Source of the DNA: Streptomyces lydicus
GTDB lineage: Bacteria > Actinomycetota > Actinomycetes > Streptomycetales > Streptomycetaceae
NCBI RefSeq assembly: GCF_001729485.1
Contig: NZ_CP017157.1
Location: 3,224,001-3,288,000, forward strand
Length of the DNA stretch: 64,000 bases
Reading direction: 5' to 3'
Shown here: positions 8,217-16,397 of the stretch, piece after piece
How positions within the stretch are numbered: the first letter of the stretch is position 1
How the letters are laid out: every line of letters begins with the position of its first letter
Made by a program: the position numbers and the translations under genes
Notes under the pieces: model-generated
What the model was told of the DNA's origin: nothing
Seen by the model: only the letters and a program-made list of their open reading frames with translations
Database searches by the model: none

Positions 8217-8714
8217 ATGAGTTGGCTGCCTGACGATTTCGTCCACCCCGTCCACGTGCCCGTTCCCGGCACCGCGCTGCACCTTCGGCCGATCCGGGAG
8301 TCGGACACCGCGCTCGACTACCCCGCCGTGATGGGCTCCCGAGAGCGCTTGTGGGAGATCTTCGGCCCGGCCTGGGACTGGCCCCAGGAGACGATGACGT
8401 ATGAAGAGGACCGCATCGACTTGCTGCGGCACGAGAAGGAGATAGCCGCGCACCAGTCGTTCAACTACGCGCTGCTGGACGAGGAGGAGACGGCGATCCT
8501 CGGGTGTGTCTACGTCGACCCGCCCGAGCGCACCGGCTCCGACGGAGAGATCTCCTGGTGGGTGGTGGACGACCTCGTCGGCGGCGAGGAGGAGCGCGCG
8601 CTCGACGCGCTGGTGCCGCGGTGGATCGCCGCCGACTGGCCCTTCCAGCGGCCCCGTTATCTGGGCCGCGACATCACCTGGCAGGACTGGCTCGCGCTGC
8701 CGCGCGCTTCGTGA
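8217..8714 (+). CDS. GNAT-like acetyltransferase domain protein
   Basis: A 165-aa protein resembling GNAT N-acetyltransferases: HLRPIRESDTALDY at the N-terminus, EETAILGCVYVDPPE as the central beta strands, and DGEISWWVVDDLVGGEEERAL. The acetyl-CoA loop (usually Q/RxxGxG/A) is not recognisable, so activity is uncertain. ATG 8217 lies 8 nt after TAGCCT, consistent with a leaderless transcript; the upstream open frame is not coding-like. It converges with the carboxyltransferase gene. Substrate unknown. Confidence 0.7.
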   Translation: MSWLPDDFVHPVHVPVPGTALHLRPIRESDTALDYPAVMGSRERLWEIFGPAWDWPQETMTYEEDRIDLLRHEKEIAAHQSFNYALLDEEETAILGCVYVDPPERTGSDGEISWWVVDDLVGGEEERALDALVPRWIAADWPFQRPRYLGRDITWQDWLALPRAS

Positions 8715-8804
8715 CACCTCCGGCGCGGTGCCCCGGACGGCGTCCTTGCGGAGCGTCTGCTCGTTGCCGGCAGTCCGGATCGCCCACCGAAAGCGGCGCG
8801 GGCG

Positions 8805-8849
8805 CCCGCGTCTCCCGTTCCCGCGCCTCCCGTTCCCGCGCCTCCCGGT
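8805..8849. repeat. Three tandem 15-bp repeats
   Basis: Units are CCCGCGTCTCCCGTT (8805-8819), CCCGCGCCTCCCGTT (8820-8834) and CCCGCGCCTCCCGGT (8835-8849), adjacent pairs differing by one base. The array sits between the convergent GNAT and carboxyltransferase stops and looks like a small slippage repeat. Confidence 0.75.
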
Positions 8850-8855
8850 GCCGGA

Positions 8856-10304
8856 TCAGGCGCGTGGGACGATGCCGCGAATGACGTCGAGCTCCAGCAA
8901 GTCCTGGGGACGGATGCGGAGTTGGTCGGCGGTGTCGTGGATCTGCCCTACGTCGCGCTTGAGGATGGCGGCGGCCAGTTCCGGAGCGATCACCGAGAAG
9001 TAGCTGTCCGGGGTCGCCCAGAGCCGGCCGGGCGCGGCCAGGGCCAGTGCGCCGCCCGATCCGCCCTCGCCGATGAGCAGGGACGTCACCGGGACCCGGG
9101 CGGTGGCGAGCGCCGCGAAGCAGTCGGCGATCGCCGCCCCGGCGCCGGCCCGCTCGGCCGTCGCGTCGTTCGCGGCCCCCGGGGTGTCCACGAGCGTGAG
9201 GACGGGGATGCCGAGGTGGTCCGCGAGCCGGACCAGCCGGGCGGCGGTACGGAAGCCGGCCGGGTGGGTGGCCGTACCGCACTGGGCGGCGAAGGCGATC
9301 GTCCGGCCGCCCCGCCGGCCGAAGCCGCAGCGCAGGCCCGGGTCGACGCCCCCGCAGCGGTCGCCGCTGATCTCCTCGCGGTCGTCGAAGTACGCGGCCA
9401 GATACGCCTCGGCGTGCGGCCGCCCGGCCTCACGGGCGCGCAGCACCGCCTGCCAGCCGGACTCCGGCAACCCGGGCGCGCCGAGCGCCTTCGGCGGGGG
9501 CGCCGGCTCGACGTCGGGCCCGGCGGATCCGCCGGGCGGACAGAGCAGCCGCAGCCACCGTTGGAGCGTGCCGCGCAGCCGGTCGGCCGGGACCACGGCG
9601 TCGATCTGCCCGGATGCCAGCTGTCCCTCGGCGGAATAGGCGTGCGGATCGGCGTCGGGTGGGCGTACGCGCGAGCCGGCGAAGCCGATCTGGGCCCCCG
9701 GGAGCGCGAGGATCACATCGGCGGCCGCGCCGAGGGTGGCCCAGCCGCCGCCCGTCGTCGGGTCCCGGAGCACCGCGATCTGCGGCAGCCCCGCGGCGCG
9801 GTTCAGTGCGGATTGCCGGGCCACCCGCTGGAGTTGGGTCAGCGCGCGCATCCCCTCCTGCATCCGGCTGCCGCCGGTGGCGATCAGCGAGACGACCGGC
9901 AGCCGCCGCGCCCGGGCCTCGGCGTAGGCGGCCGCCAGCCGGTCGCCGGTGCGTTCCCCCAGGGAGCCGCCCAGATACCTGAACTCGAAGGAGAGCACGA
10001 CGGCTTCGGTGCCGCCGATCACGGCCAGTGCGGCCACCACCGACTCGTCCTCGCCGGTCCGCGCGCGGGCCCGGGCCCGTGCCTCGTCATAGCCGCGCCA
10101 GCCGAGCGGACCGTCGGGTCCGGCCGGACCCGTGGGCAGCCTTGCCGGTGCCGTGCGGCCCGGTGGTGCGTTCGGCGGCGGTCCCGGGACGGCGGGCGCG
10201 CACCCGCCCGGTGGTTCCGGCAGCTCGCGGTAGCTGTCGGTGACCGCCGCCAGGGCCTGGCGGGCGGTCAGGCGGGTGCAGGGCAGGCCGCCGCCCTCAT
10301 GCAC
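8856..10304 (-). CDS. Fused AccD-AccA-like acyl-CoA carboxyltransferase
   Basis: A 482-aa biotin-dependent carboxyltransferase with both crotonase-fold halves. The N-terminal half (about 95-270) is AccD-like: FEFRYLGGSLGERTG, SGGSRM-type ATGGSRMQEGM, DPTTGGGWATLG and IGFAGSRV. The C-terminal half (about 280-480) is AccA-like: LVDTPGAAN, GEGGSGGALAL, PDSYFSVIAPE. The AccD zinc finger is absent, and no biotin carboxylase or carrier gene is nearby. GTG 10304 overlaps the matB stop by 8 nt, so the two are translationally coupled. The family partner in S. coelicolor also sits beside matB. Role inferred: interconversion of malonyl- and acetyl-CoA for polyketide precursors. Confidence 0.82.
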   Translation of the reverse strand: MHEGGGLPCTRLTARQALAAVTDSYRELPEPPGGCAPAVPGPPPNAPPGRTAPARLPTGPAGPDGPLGWRGYDEARARARARTGEDESVVAALAVIGGTEAVVLSFEFRYLGGSLGERTGDRLAAAYAEARARRLPVVSLIATGGSRMQEGMRALTQLQRVARQSALNRAAGLPQIAVLRDPTTGGGWATLGAAADVILALPGAQIGFAGSRVRPPDADPHAYSAEGQLASGQIDAVVPADRLRGTLQRWLRLLCPPGGSAGPDVEPAPPPKALGAPGLPESGWQAVLRAREAGRPHAEAYLAAYFDDREEISGDRCGGVDPGLRCGFGRRGGRTIAFAAQCGTATHPAGFRTAARLVRLADHLGIPVLTLVDTPGAANDATAERAGAGAAIADCFAALATARVPVTSLLIGEGGSGGALALAAPGRLWATPDSYFSVIAPELAAAILKRDVGQIHDTADQLRIRPQDLLELDVIRGIVPRA

Positions 10305-11757
10305 GGAGTTCTCGCTTCATGATTTTGCCCATGTCGTTGCGCGGCAGCGCGTCCAGGAAGTGCACGGTGCGGGGTCGCTTGTGCGGCGCGAGCTGGCGGG
10401 CGACATGGTCGGCCAGCTCCTGCGCGGACGGCGGCGGACCGGCCTCCGGACCGCTCTCCGGTACCACCCAGGCGACGATCCGCTCGCCGAGATCCTCGTC
10501 CGGGACGCCGGTGACGGCTGCCTCGGCCACGCCGGGGTGCGCCAGCAGCGCGTTCTCGATCTCGCCCGCGCCGATCTTGTACCCGCCGCTCTTGATCAGG
10601 TCGGTGGCCTTCCGGCCGACGATGCGGTAGTTGCCGGCGGCGTCGCGGGTCGCCATGTCGCCCGTACGGAACCAGCCGCCGTCGAAGGCGGCCTCGGTGG
10701 CTTCGGGGCGGTTGAGGTACTCCACGAAGAGGTTCGGGCCGCGGACCTGGATCTCACCGACCGTCTCGCCGTCATCGCCCTCGACGGGCCGGCCGGCGTC
10801 GTCGACCAGCCGGACGTACACGCCCGGCAGCGGCACCCCGACCGTGCCCGCCGCGTCCGGGCCGTCCGCCCGCACGCTGGTGTTCATCAGCGTCTCGGTC
10901 ATGCCGTAGCGCTCGATCACCCGCCGCCCGGAGGCCGCCGCGATCCGTTCGTGGTCGGTCAGCGGCAGCGCGGCCGAGCCGGAGACCAGCAGCCGGGCCC
11001 GGGCGAGCGCCTTGGCCAGCACGGGATCGCGGCCGGCCTCCGCGGCCAGCCGGTGGTACATCGTCGGCACGCCGAACAGCATCGTGCCGTCCGCCGACAG
11101 CTCCCGGGCGACCGCCTCGGTGCTGAAACGCCCCAGGTGGTGCACGCTGCCGCCGCGCCGCAGTGGGCCGAGGACGCCGAGGATCAGGCCGTGGACGTGG
11201 AACAGCGGCAGGGCGTGCACGAGGACGTCGTCGGCCGTCCACTGCCAGGCGTCCCGCAGGGCGTCCAGGGTGTGGGCCACGGCTCGGCGGGGGAGGACGA
11301 CGCCCTTGGGCGGGCCGGTCGTACCGGAGGTGTAGACGATCAGGGCCGGGGCCTCGTCGCCCGGCTCCGGGGGCAGCGGCGCGGGCGCGGCCTCCTCGGG
11401 CGGCACGTCGGCCTCGACGTCGATGCGCGGCAGCGCCGCGAGCGGGCCCGGCAGGTCGGCGCCCGGCTCGGCCAGGACGAGGGAGGGCGCGCTGTCCGCC
11501 ACGATGTGCGCCAGCTCGCTCTCGCCGATCTTCGGGTTCACCGGGACCGCGGCCACCCCGGCGAGCAGCGCGGCCACCACACCGACCGAGGTCTCCAGCG
11601 TCGGCGTCGCCCAGACCGCGATCCGGGTCCGGCCGGCGATCCGCTCGGCGAGCGCGCCCGCCACCGACGCCAGTTGGCCATGGCTCAGTGCGCGGTCGCC
11701 GAAGCGCAGCGCGGGGGCGGGGGATGCGTCGCGCAGTGCGGGGAAGAGCACGTCCAC
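10297..11757 (-). CDS. matB: Malonyl-CoA synthetase MatB
   Basis: A 486-aa ANL-superfamily ligase that makes malonyl-CoA (or methylmalonyl-CoA) from the diacid, ATP and CoA. The ATP P-loop is YTSGTTGPPKG, the adenylate motif is RYGMTETLMNTS, the hinge region is GEIQVRGPN...FRTGDMA, and the C-terminal catalytic lysine is in PRNDMGKIMKREL. It closely matches the S. coelicolor MatB sequence as I remember it, including LPLFHVHGLILGVLGPLRRGG. GTG 11757 has AGGAGA 6 nt upstream; the longer open frame is not used. It is first in an operon with the carboxyltransferase. Confidence 0.93.
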   Translation of the reverse strand: MDVLFPALRDASPAPALRFGDRALSHGQLASVAGALAERIAGRTRIAVWATPTLETSVGVVAALLAGVAAVPVNPKIGESELAHIVADSAPSLVLAEPGADLPGPLAALPRIDVEADVPPEEAAPAPLPPEPGDEAPALIVYTSGTTGPPKGVVLPRRAVAHTLDALRDAWQWTADDVLVHALPLFHVHGLILGVLGPLRRGGSVHHLGRFSTEAVARELSADGTMLFGVPTMYHRLAAEAGRDPVLAKALARARLLVSGSAALPLTDHERIAAASGRRVIERYGMTETLMNTSVRADGPDAAGTVGVPLPGVYVRLVDDAGRPVEGDDGETVGEIQVRGPNLFVEYLNRPEATEAAFDGGWFRTGDMATRDAAGNYRIVGRKATDLIKSGGYKIGAGEIENALLAHPGVAEAAVTGVPDEDLGERIVAWVVPESGPEAGPPPSAQELADHVARQLAPHKRPRTVHFLDALPRNDMGKIMKRELRA

Positions 11758-11929
11758 CGGTTCTCCTTCGTCCTCGTCGGCGTCCGGCCCGAAGCGGCCG
11801 GGTCGGCCCGCGCCTGCGCACCCTGCCCGGCGCGGAGCGGGCTGACCCTTCCCACTTTGGCAGAGACCACTGACAACGCGATCACCGCGCGGGGGGTGCG
11901 CCCGCCCCCGCGCTCCCGGCCACCCGCGC

Positions 11930-12394
11930 TCAGCCCGGGATCTTGCGGAAGTCCCAGGACGCGATCGACTCCGGTACGAGCCGCAGCCAGGCGTGCCGGC
12001 CGTCGTGCGGCATCGCGGCCGTGCCGAAGTACTTCCGGGCGAACCGGGCCTCCGGGGCGTCCAGTGCGGCACACGGTTCACCGGTCCGCGGCGCCTCACC
12101 GACGAACTCCGCACGGCCGGTGAGCTCGGCCCCGCGCAGCTCGTCGTACGCATGGCCGTCGTCGACCACCACCGCGATCCGCGGGTCCTTGCGGAGCTGG
12201 GCCCACCGCCTGCTGCGGGTGATCGAGTACAGCCACAGCGCCGTGCCGTCCCACGTGAACCACAGCGCCCCGACGTGCGGCGCGCCGTCGCCGCCGACCG
12301 TCGCGACCCGGCAGGTGCGCTGCTCGGTGAGGAACGCGTCCAGCTCGCCCTGGTCCATCATGATGCGGCGTCCGCGCCGCTGTGTGCCGGCCAT
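11930..12394 (-). CDS. PPOX-class FMN/F420 split-barrel protein
   Basis: A 154-aa pyridoxamine 5'-phosphate oxidase-like protein. Motifs: FLTEQRTCRVATVGGDGAPH, GALWFTWDGTALWLYS, RSRRWAQLRKDPRIAVVVDD and FARKYFG, the pattern of single-domain actinobacterial PPOX proteins that bind F420, FMN or haem. ATG 12394 has GGAGG 9 nt upstream. Same strand as matB but separated by 172 nt, so its own unit is likely. Reaction unknown. Confidence 0.82.
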   Translation of the reverse strand: MAGTQRRGRRIMMDQGELDAFLTEQRTCRVATVGGDGAPHVGALWFTWDGTALWLYSITRSRRWAQLRKDPRIAVVVDDGHAYDELRGAELTGRAEFVGEAPRTGEPCAALDAPEARFARKYFGTAAMPHDGRHAWLRLVPESIASWDFRKIPG

Positions 12395-12604
12395 CCGTCA
12401 TCGCCTCCGCTGCCTGTCGTCACCGTGTCCGATGAGCCGCCCGAACTGACTGTGCGTCAGAAAGCATGGGTGCTCTTCCCGGCGTGCGCAATGCCCGGTA
12501 CCCTCGCCCGTCCCGCACGGGACCGCCGCACCCCGGCGGGCCCGGCGACCGAACGGGCCCGCCGGGCTCGGCTTCCGCACCGGACCCGCCAGAGGGGGGC
12601 CGCC

Positions 12605-13252
12605 ATGCCACCGGACACCGCACGGCTTGCCGGGCAACTGGCCCCGGCCTCGACGGTGTTGCTCACCGTCGAGTGTCAGCGCGGCGTGGTCGGACCCGAC
12701 AGCGCACTGCCCGAACTCGCGGCGGTGGCCCGTGCGTCGGGAGCCCTGACGAACATCGCCCGCCTGGTGGCGGCCGCCCACGACGCCGGCGTCCAGGTGC
12801 TGCACGCGGTCGCCGAACGCCGGCCCGACGGCCGGGGCGCCAGCCGCAACGCCCGGCTCTTCAAGGCCGCCGAACGGCTGCCCGTCCAGCAGGTCACCGG
12901 GTCGACCGCGGTGCGCATCGCCGATCCGATACCGGTGTCGCCGGACGACCTGGTGGTGCGGCGGCTGCACGGCCTCTCCCCGATCGCCGGCACCGACGTG
13001 GACGCGCTGCTGCGCAATTTCGGGTGCCGGACGCTGGTCGTCACCGGGGTGTCGGCGAATGTGGCGATCCCCAACGCCGTGTTCGACGCGGTCAACCTCG
13101 GCTATACGGCCGTGGTCCCCGCGGACGCGATCGCCGGGGTGCCGGCCGACTACACCCCCGCCATGGTCCGCAACACACTCGCCCTGGTCGCCACCGTCAC
13201 CACCACCGACGACGTGCTGACCAGCTGGAAGCGTCCGCACCGCGGTCGCTGA
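12605..13252 (+). CDS. Isochorismatase-fold protein lacking the catalytic triad
   Basis: A 215-aa cysteine-hydrolase-fold protein. The order of elements matches isochorismatase/nicotinamidase proteins (LLTVECQRGVVG, then RRLHGLSPIAGTDVDALLRN, then LVVTGVSANVAIPNAVFDAV). However, the first Asp is Glu, the lysine is replaced, and the nucleophilic Cys position after NV is Ala. Hydrolysis by the usual Cys mechanism is therefore unlikely; it may be a binding protein or use other chemistry, as PhzD-type isochorismatases do. ATG 12605 follows a GAGGGGGG ribosome-binding site. A strong terminator follows. Confidence 0.8.
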   Translation: MPPDTARLAGQLAPASTVLLTVECQRGVVGPDSALPELAAVARASGALTNIARLVAAAHDAGVQVLHAVAERRPDGRGASRNARLFKAAERLPVQQVTGSTAVRIADPIPVSPDDLVVRRLHGLSPIAGTDVDALLRNFGCRTLVVTGVSANVAIPNAVFDAVNLGYTAVVPADAIAGVPADYTPAMVRNTLALVATVTTTDDVLTSWKRPHRGR

Positions 13253-13270
13253 GCGGACCGCGAACCGTCC

Positions 13271-13303
13271 CCGCCCGCCCCGGTGCGGCGGCGGGGCGGG
13301 CGG
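13271..13303. terminator. Hairpin terminator
   Basis: CCGCCCGCCCC pairs with GGGGCGGGCGG (11 bp, loop 11 nt) 18 nt after the isochorismatase-fold gene. The 200 nt that follow before the next stop codon hold no gene that I can support. Confidence 0.65.
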
Positions 13304-13510
13304 CCGGTGCACGGCGGATGCGTCACCGGGCTGCTCGGCGCCGCAGAGCGGTGACCGTCAGCCCGGTGCGCCGAGCCGGTTCACCGATCGGGTACAGGGT
13401 GCCGCCGCCCATGGACAGACCTTCCCGAATCCCCCCCGCACGGGAGACTCAAGCCCCGGAGTGCACGGGGGGCGGGGCAGCGGCCGGACCGGAGGGCCGA
13501 CCGGCCGGCT

Positions 13511-14044
13511 TCACGCCTGGAACTCGGTGAGGTCGATGGTGTGCACGCGCAGCGGAAAGCCGTACACCGGGTGTGCCACCTCGCGGGCCGGCACCATGCC
13601 GAGCTTGCGGATGACGTTCTCGGAGGCGGTGTCGCCGACCCGGTTGATGCTGATGACCCGGTCGAGGCCACGGTCCTGGAGCGCGAACTCCAGCGTGGCC
13701 TGGGCGGCTTCGGAACCGTATCCCTGGCCCCAGAACTGGGGGCCGAGCCGCCAGCTGATCGCCACGGCGGGCATGACCTCCGGCAGGAACTCGGGCACCG
13801 ACAGACCCGTGAAGCCGGCCAGTTCGCCGGAGGCCAGCAGCTCGACGGCGAAGAGGCCGAAGCCCTCCTCGTCCCACTCCTCCTCCCACCGCTCGATGTC
13901 CTCCGCCGTCCGGTCCAGGTCGCGCACCGAGCCGTCGTCGATCCAGTGCATGGCCCGTGGGTCCCCGTTGATGTCCGCCATGGGCACCAGGTCGTCGTCG
14001 TGCCATCGACGGAGCAGGAGGCGGGGGGTGCGGATCTCGGTCAT
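13511..14044 (-). CDS. GNAT-family N-acetyltransferase (RimJ-like)
   Basis: A 177-aa acetyltransferase of the RimJ/RimL type. It opens with TEIRTPRLLLRRWHDDDL, and the acetyl-CoA site is QFWGQGYGSEAAQATLEFAL with the characteristic W-G-x-G-Y-G/A. INRVGDTASENVIRKLGM is the conserved N...S..v..KlGm motif. Such enzymes acetylate N-termini, amino sugars or small amines; the substrate is unknown. ATG 14044 is taken as the start rather than 14053. Divergent from the TetR gene. Confidence 0.9.
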   Translation of the reverse strand: MTEIRTPRLLLRRWHDDDLVPMADINGDPRAMHWIDDGSVRDLDRTAEDIERWEEEWDEEGFGLFAVELLASGELAGFTGLSVPEFLPEVMPAVAISWRLGPQFWGQGYGSEAAQATLEFALQDRGLDRVISINRVGDTASENVIRKLGMVPAREVAHPVYGFPLRVHTIDLTEFQA

Positions 14045-14285
14045 GGCGCCCATCCTGCCGAAAGCGGGAGCCGCACCGGTAATCGGCCCCGTGCCGTGCC
14101 GCCGTCGGGCGGGGGCGCGAGGAGGCGCAGCCGTCTTCCGGACGACAATGCGCGGTGTGGTCGCCGGGCCGCTGCTCTGGCATCATGAGGAAAGTGGAAC
14201 TTTGCTCCGGTTTGCCGTACGAGCAGTGCTCCTTTGTGATGCTCTGCGGCGTTTTGTGCCGGATGACGGCGGGAGGAGTGGCGCG

Positions 14286-14876
14286 GTGAACGACAGGGGC
14301 GAGGGCGCAGGGCGCGCAGCCCGGCCCAAGCGGACGGACGCTCGGCGTAACGAGGAGACGCTGCTCGACGCGGCAGCCGCGGTCTTCGTCACGTCAGGCG
14401 TGGAAGCGCCGGTACGCGACATCGCGGCCAAGGCCGGCGTCGGGATGGGCACGATCTACCGCCACTTCCCGACGCGCGCGGATCTCATCATCGCCGTCTA
14501 CCGGCACCAGGTCGACGCCTGCGCCGAGGCCGGGCCGACCCTGCTGGCGACCAGCGCGACTCCGTACGCCGCACTGCAGAGGTGGATCGACCTCTTCGTC
14601 GATTTCCTCGTCACCAAGCACGGACTCGCCGCCGTGCTGCAGTCCGACAACACCGGCTTCGAGACGCTGCACGCCTACTTCCTCGACCGCCTCGTGCCCG
14701 TCTGCGCCCACCTGCTCGACGCCGCGGCGGGTGCCGGCGAGATTCGATCCGACCTGGCGGCGTACGAGCTGATGCGCGGCGTCGGGAACCTCTGCATCGG
14801 CGCGGACGGCGACGCCCGCTACGACCCGCGGCGGCTGGTCGAGCTCCTCATCGCGGGACTACGCCGGCCGTCCTGA
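14286..14876 (+). CDS. TetR-family regulator (SbtR-like C-terminus)
   Basis: A 196-aa TetR/AcrR repressor. The HTH region is LLDAAAAVFVTSGVEAPVRDIAAKAGVGMGTIYRHFPTRADLI read in overlapping motifs (AGVGMGTIYRHFPTR is diagnostic). The C-terminal part with RWIDLFVDFLVTKHGLA resembles the SbtR C-terminal class. GTG 14286 has GGAGGAG about 8 nt upstream. Target unknown; no obvious operator is seen in the 240 nt upstream, and the divergent GNAT gene is the nearest candidate. Confidence 0.88.
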   Translation: MNDRGEGAGRAARPKRTDARRNEETLLDAAAAVFVTSGVEAPVRDIAAKAGVGMGTIYRHFPTRADLIIAVYRHQVDACAEAGPTLLATSATPYAALQRWIDLFVDFLVTKHGLAAVLQSDNTGFETLHAYFLDRLVPVCAHLLDAAAGAGEIRSDLAAYELMRGVGNLCIGADGDARYDPRRLVELLIAGLRRPS

Positions 14877-14903
14877 CCCTCGGCCGGTTCCTCAGCGCTC
14901 GCG

Positions 14904-15254
14904 TCAGCCCTCGGAAGCCCCGCGCCGGTCCTGCTGCTTCCGGTAGAGGGCGATGGCCTGCTGCGGTGGGTAGTTGGGCAGCGTCGACACCGTGCCGGTG
15001 TCCTTCGCGACGACGACGCTGCTGCCGCCGGGCTGCGCCGGGAGCGGCCGGCCGTGCGCGTCGACGGGCGCCGCACGCGTCGGGTACGTCGCGTACACGA
15101 GATAGCCCAGATCGAATTCCCGCACCCGCAGCACGGCGGGGCTTCCGTCGGCGTCGCGCGGCCGGCCGAACCGGCCGCGCACCCACTCCAGGGCCTCCTG
15201 CGGACTCGTCGGCACCGCCCGTGGACCGGCCGGGGAGCTGTTGTCCGACGTCAT
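14904..15254 (-). CDS. Small Imm35/YrhB-like protein
   Basis: A 116-aa soluble protein. The order ALEWVRGRFG, then FDLGYLVYATYPT, then GSSVVVAKDTGTVSTLPNYP and QAIALYRKQ resembles the Imm35/YrhB group, whose members are immunity proteins or small chaperones. The assignment rests on pattern only. ATG 15254 is preferred because GAAGGA is 6 nt upstream; ATG 15260 directly abuts it. Divergent from the HEAT-repeat gene. No toxin gene is seen next to it. Confidence 0.55.
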   Translation of the reverse strand: MTSDNSSPAGPRAVPTSPQEALEWVRGRFGRPRDADGSPAVLRVREFDLGYLVYATYPTRAAPVDAHGRPLPAQPGGSSVVVAKDTGTVSTLPNYPPQQAIALYRKQQDRRGASEG

Positions 15255-15304
15255 GGGCATTCCTTCGGCCAGGGGCGGGGATCTGCTCGGCTAGTGTCCC
15301 CCGC

Positions 15305-16288
15305 ATGAGTGAGGAGATCGCGGCACTGGTACGTCGACTGGCCACCGGGGACCGGGCGGACCGCCGGGCCGCGCGGGACGGGCTGGTCGCTCTCGGCGCA
15401 CCGATCGTGCCGCATCTCCTGCCGCTGCTGCGGGAGGCCGGAACACCGGGCTGCTCCGCGGCCGAATCCTGTCTGGAACGCCTCGGACCCGCGGCGATCC
15501 TTCCGTTGCGGGCCGTGCGGAGGGAGGGCCCGGGGCAGCTGCGGGCGGCCGCCCTGCGCATGCTGGCGACGCTCGGCGGCGGTGACGCCCTGAGCGCAGC
15601 GGACCGGGCGGCCGTCGAGCGTCTGGTACGGATCAAGCTGCTCGACGAGGAGCCCGGCGACCTTCCTGCCGACAGCTGGATCGCGGTGCCCGGGGCGGAA
15701 GTCAGCGAGATCGTCAGGGCGTTGGAACTGCACCACGCACTTCCCGTGACGACCGCGATGGGGCTGTCCGCCGCCGTTCACCACGAGAACTCACTCACCC
15801 GCGGCGCCGACGACGCTTCCCGGGCCACGGTCCACCGCGTCTTCATCACCCCGGAATTCGAGGGCTGGCGGCTCCTCTACGGCGCCGACTACCTCCGCGA
15901 CCACTGGGCGTCAGCCGTCGAACGGCTCAGCGCGCACTGCGGGGAAGCCCATTTCTACGCCGTGGACGACGGCAACGGCGCCCAGGTGTGGTGGGTGTCG
16001 GAGCACGGACGGGACAGGCGCGGCCACCGCACCTACGGCGACCCGGAGTGGGTGGGCGAGCCGATGGAGTTCGAGCGGAGGCTGATGCCGGGCGAGGACG
16101 ACGAGCCGGGTGACCCGGACGAGGTGGCGGAGTACGCCGACGGGGTGCGGGACCCGGAGGAGGTCGCGTCCTGGATTTCCGTCCAGCCGACGGCGGTCGA
16201 GGTGCTCGACCGAGTGGGCCACGGCTGGCTCGCCGTGACCAGCGACGACGTCGGCCCCGGCGGGTTCGCAGGCGCACTCGACATCTGA
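15305..16288 (+). CDS. HEAT-repeat protein with conserved C-terminal domain
   Basis: A 327-aa soluble protein. Residues 1-110 form two or three HEAT/PBS-type helical repeats (ALVRRLATGDRADRRAARDGL; LRAAALRMLATLGGG). Residues 140-327 are a mixed domain with FITPEFEGWRLLYGADY and MEFERRLMPGEDDEPGD, a pattern I associate with uncharacterised Streptomyces proteins. No enzyme motif is visible. ATG 15305 lies 7 nt after TAGTGT (15292-15297), so the message is probably leaderless. Function unknown; protein-protein interaction is the only inference. Confidence 0.75.
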   Translation: MSEEIAALVRRLATGDRADRRAARDGLVALGAPIVPHLLPLLREAGTPGCSAAESCLERLGPAAILPLRAVRREGPGQLRAAALRMLATLGGGDALSAADRAAVERLVRIKLLDEEPGDLPADSWIAVPGAEVSEIVRALELHHALPVTTAMGLSAAVHHENSLTRGADDASRATVHRVFITPEFEGWRLLYGADYLRDHWASAVERLSAHCGEAHFYAVDDGNGAQVWWVSEHGRDRRGHRTYGDPEWVGEPMEFERRLMPGEDDEPGDPDEVAEYADGVRDPEEVASWISVQPTAVEVLDRVGHGWLAVTSDDVGPGGFAGALDI

Positions 16289-16397
16289 GCACGGGCGGGG
16301 AGCGGGCCGCCGGCGTGCGGGAGGGACCGCGGTCCCTTAGCCTCGGAAGCCGGGGGTGGACACTGCCGCTGTCCCGGGACGCGAGGAGTGAGGCTCC

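Noticed and set aside
12398..13312. Minus-strand 304-codon frame opposite the isochorismatase-fold gene
   Set aside because: No recognisable motif and poor composition; the plus strand has ribosome-binding site, domain order and terminator.
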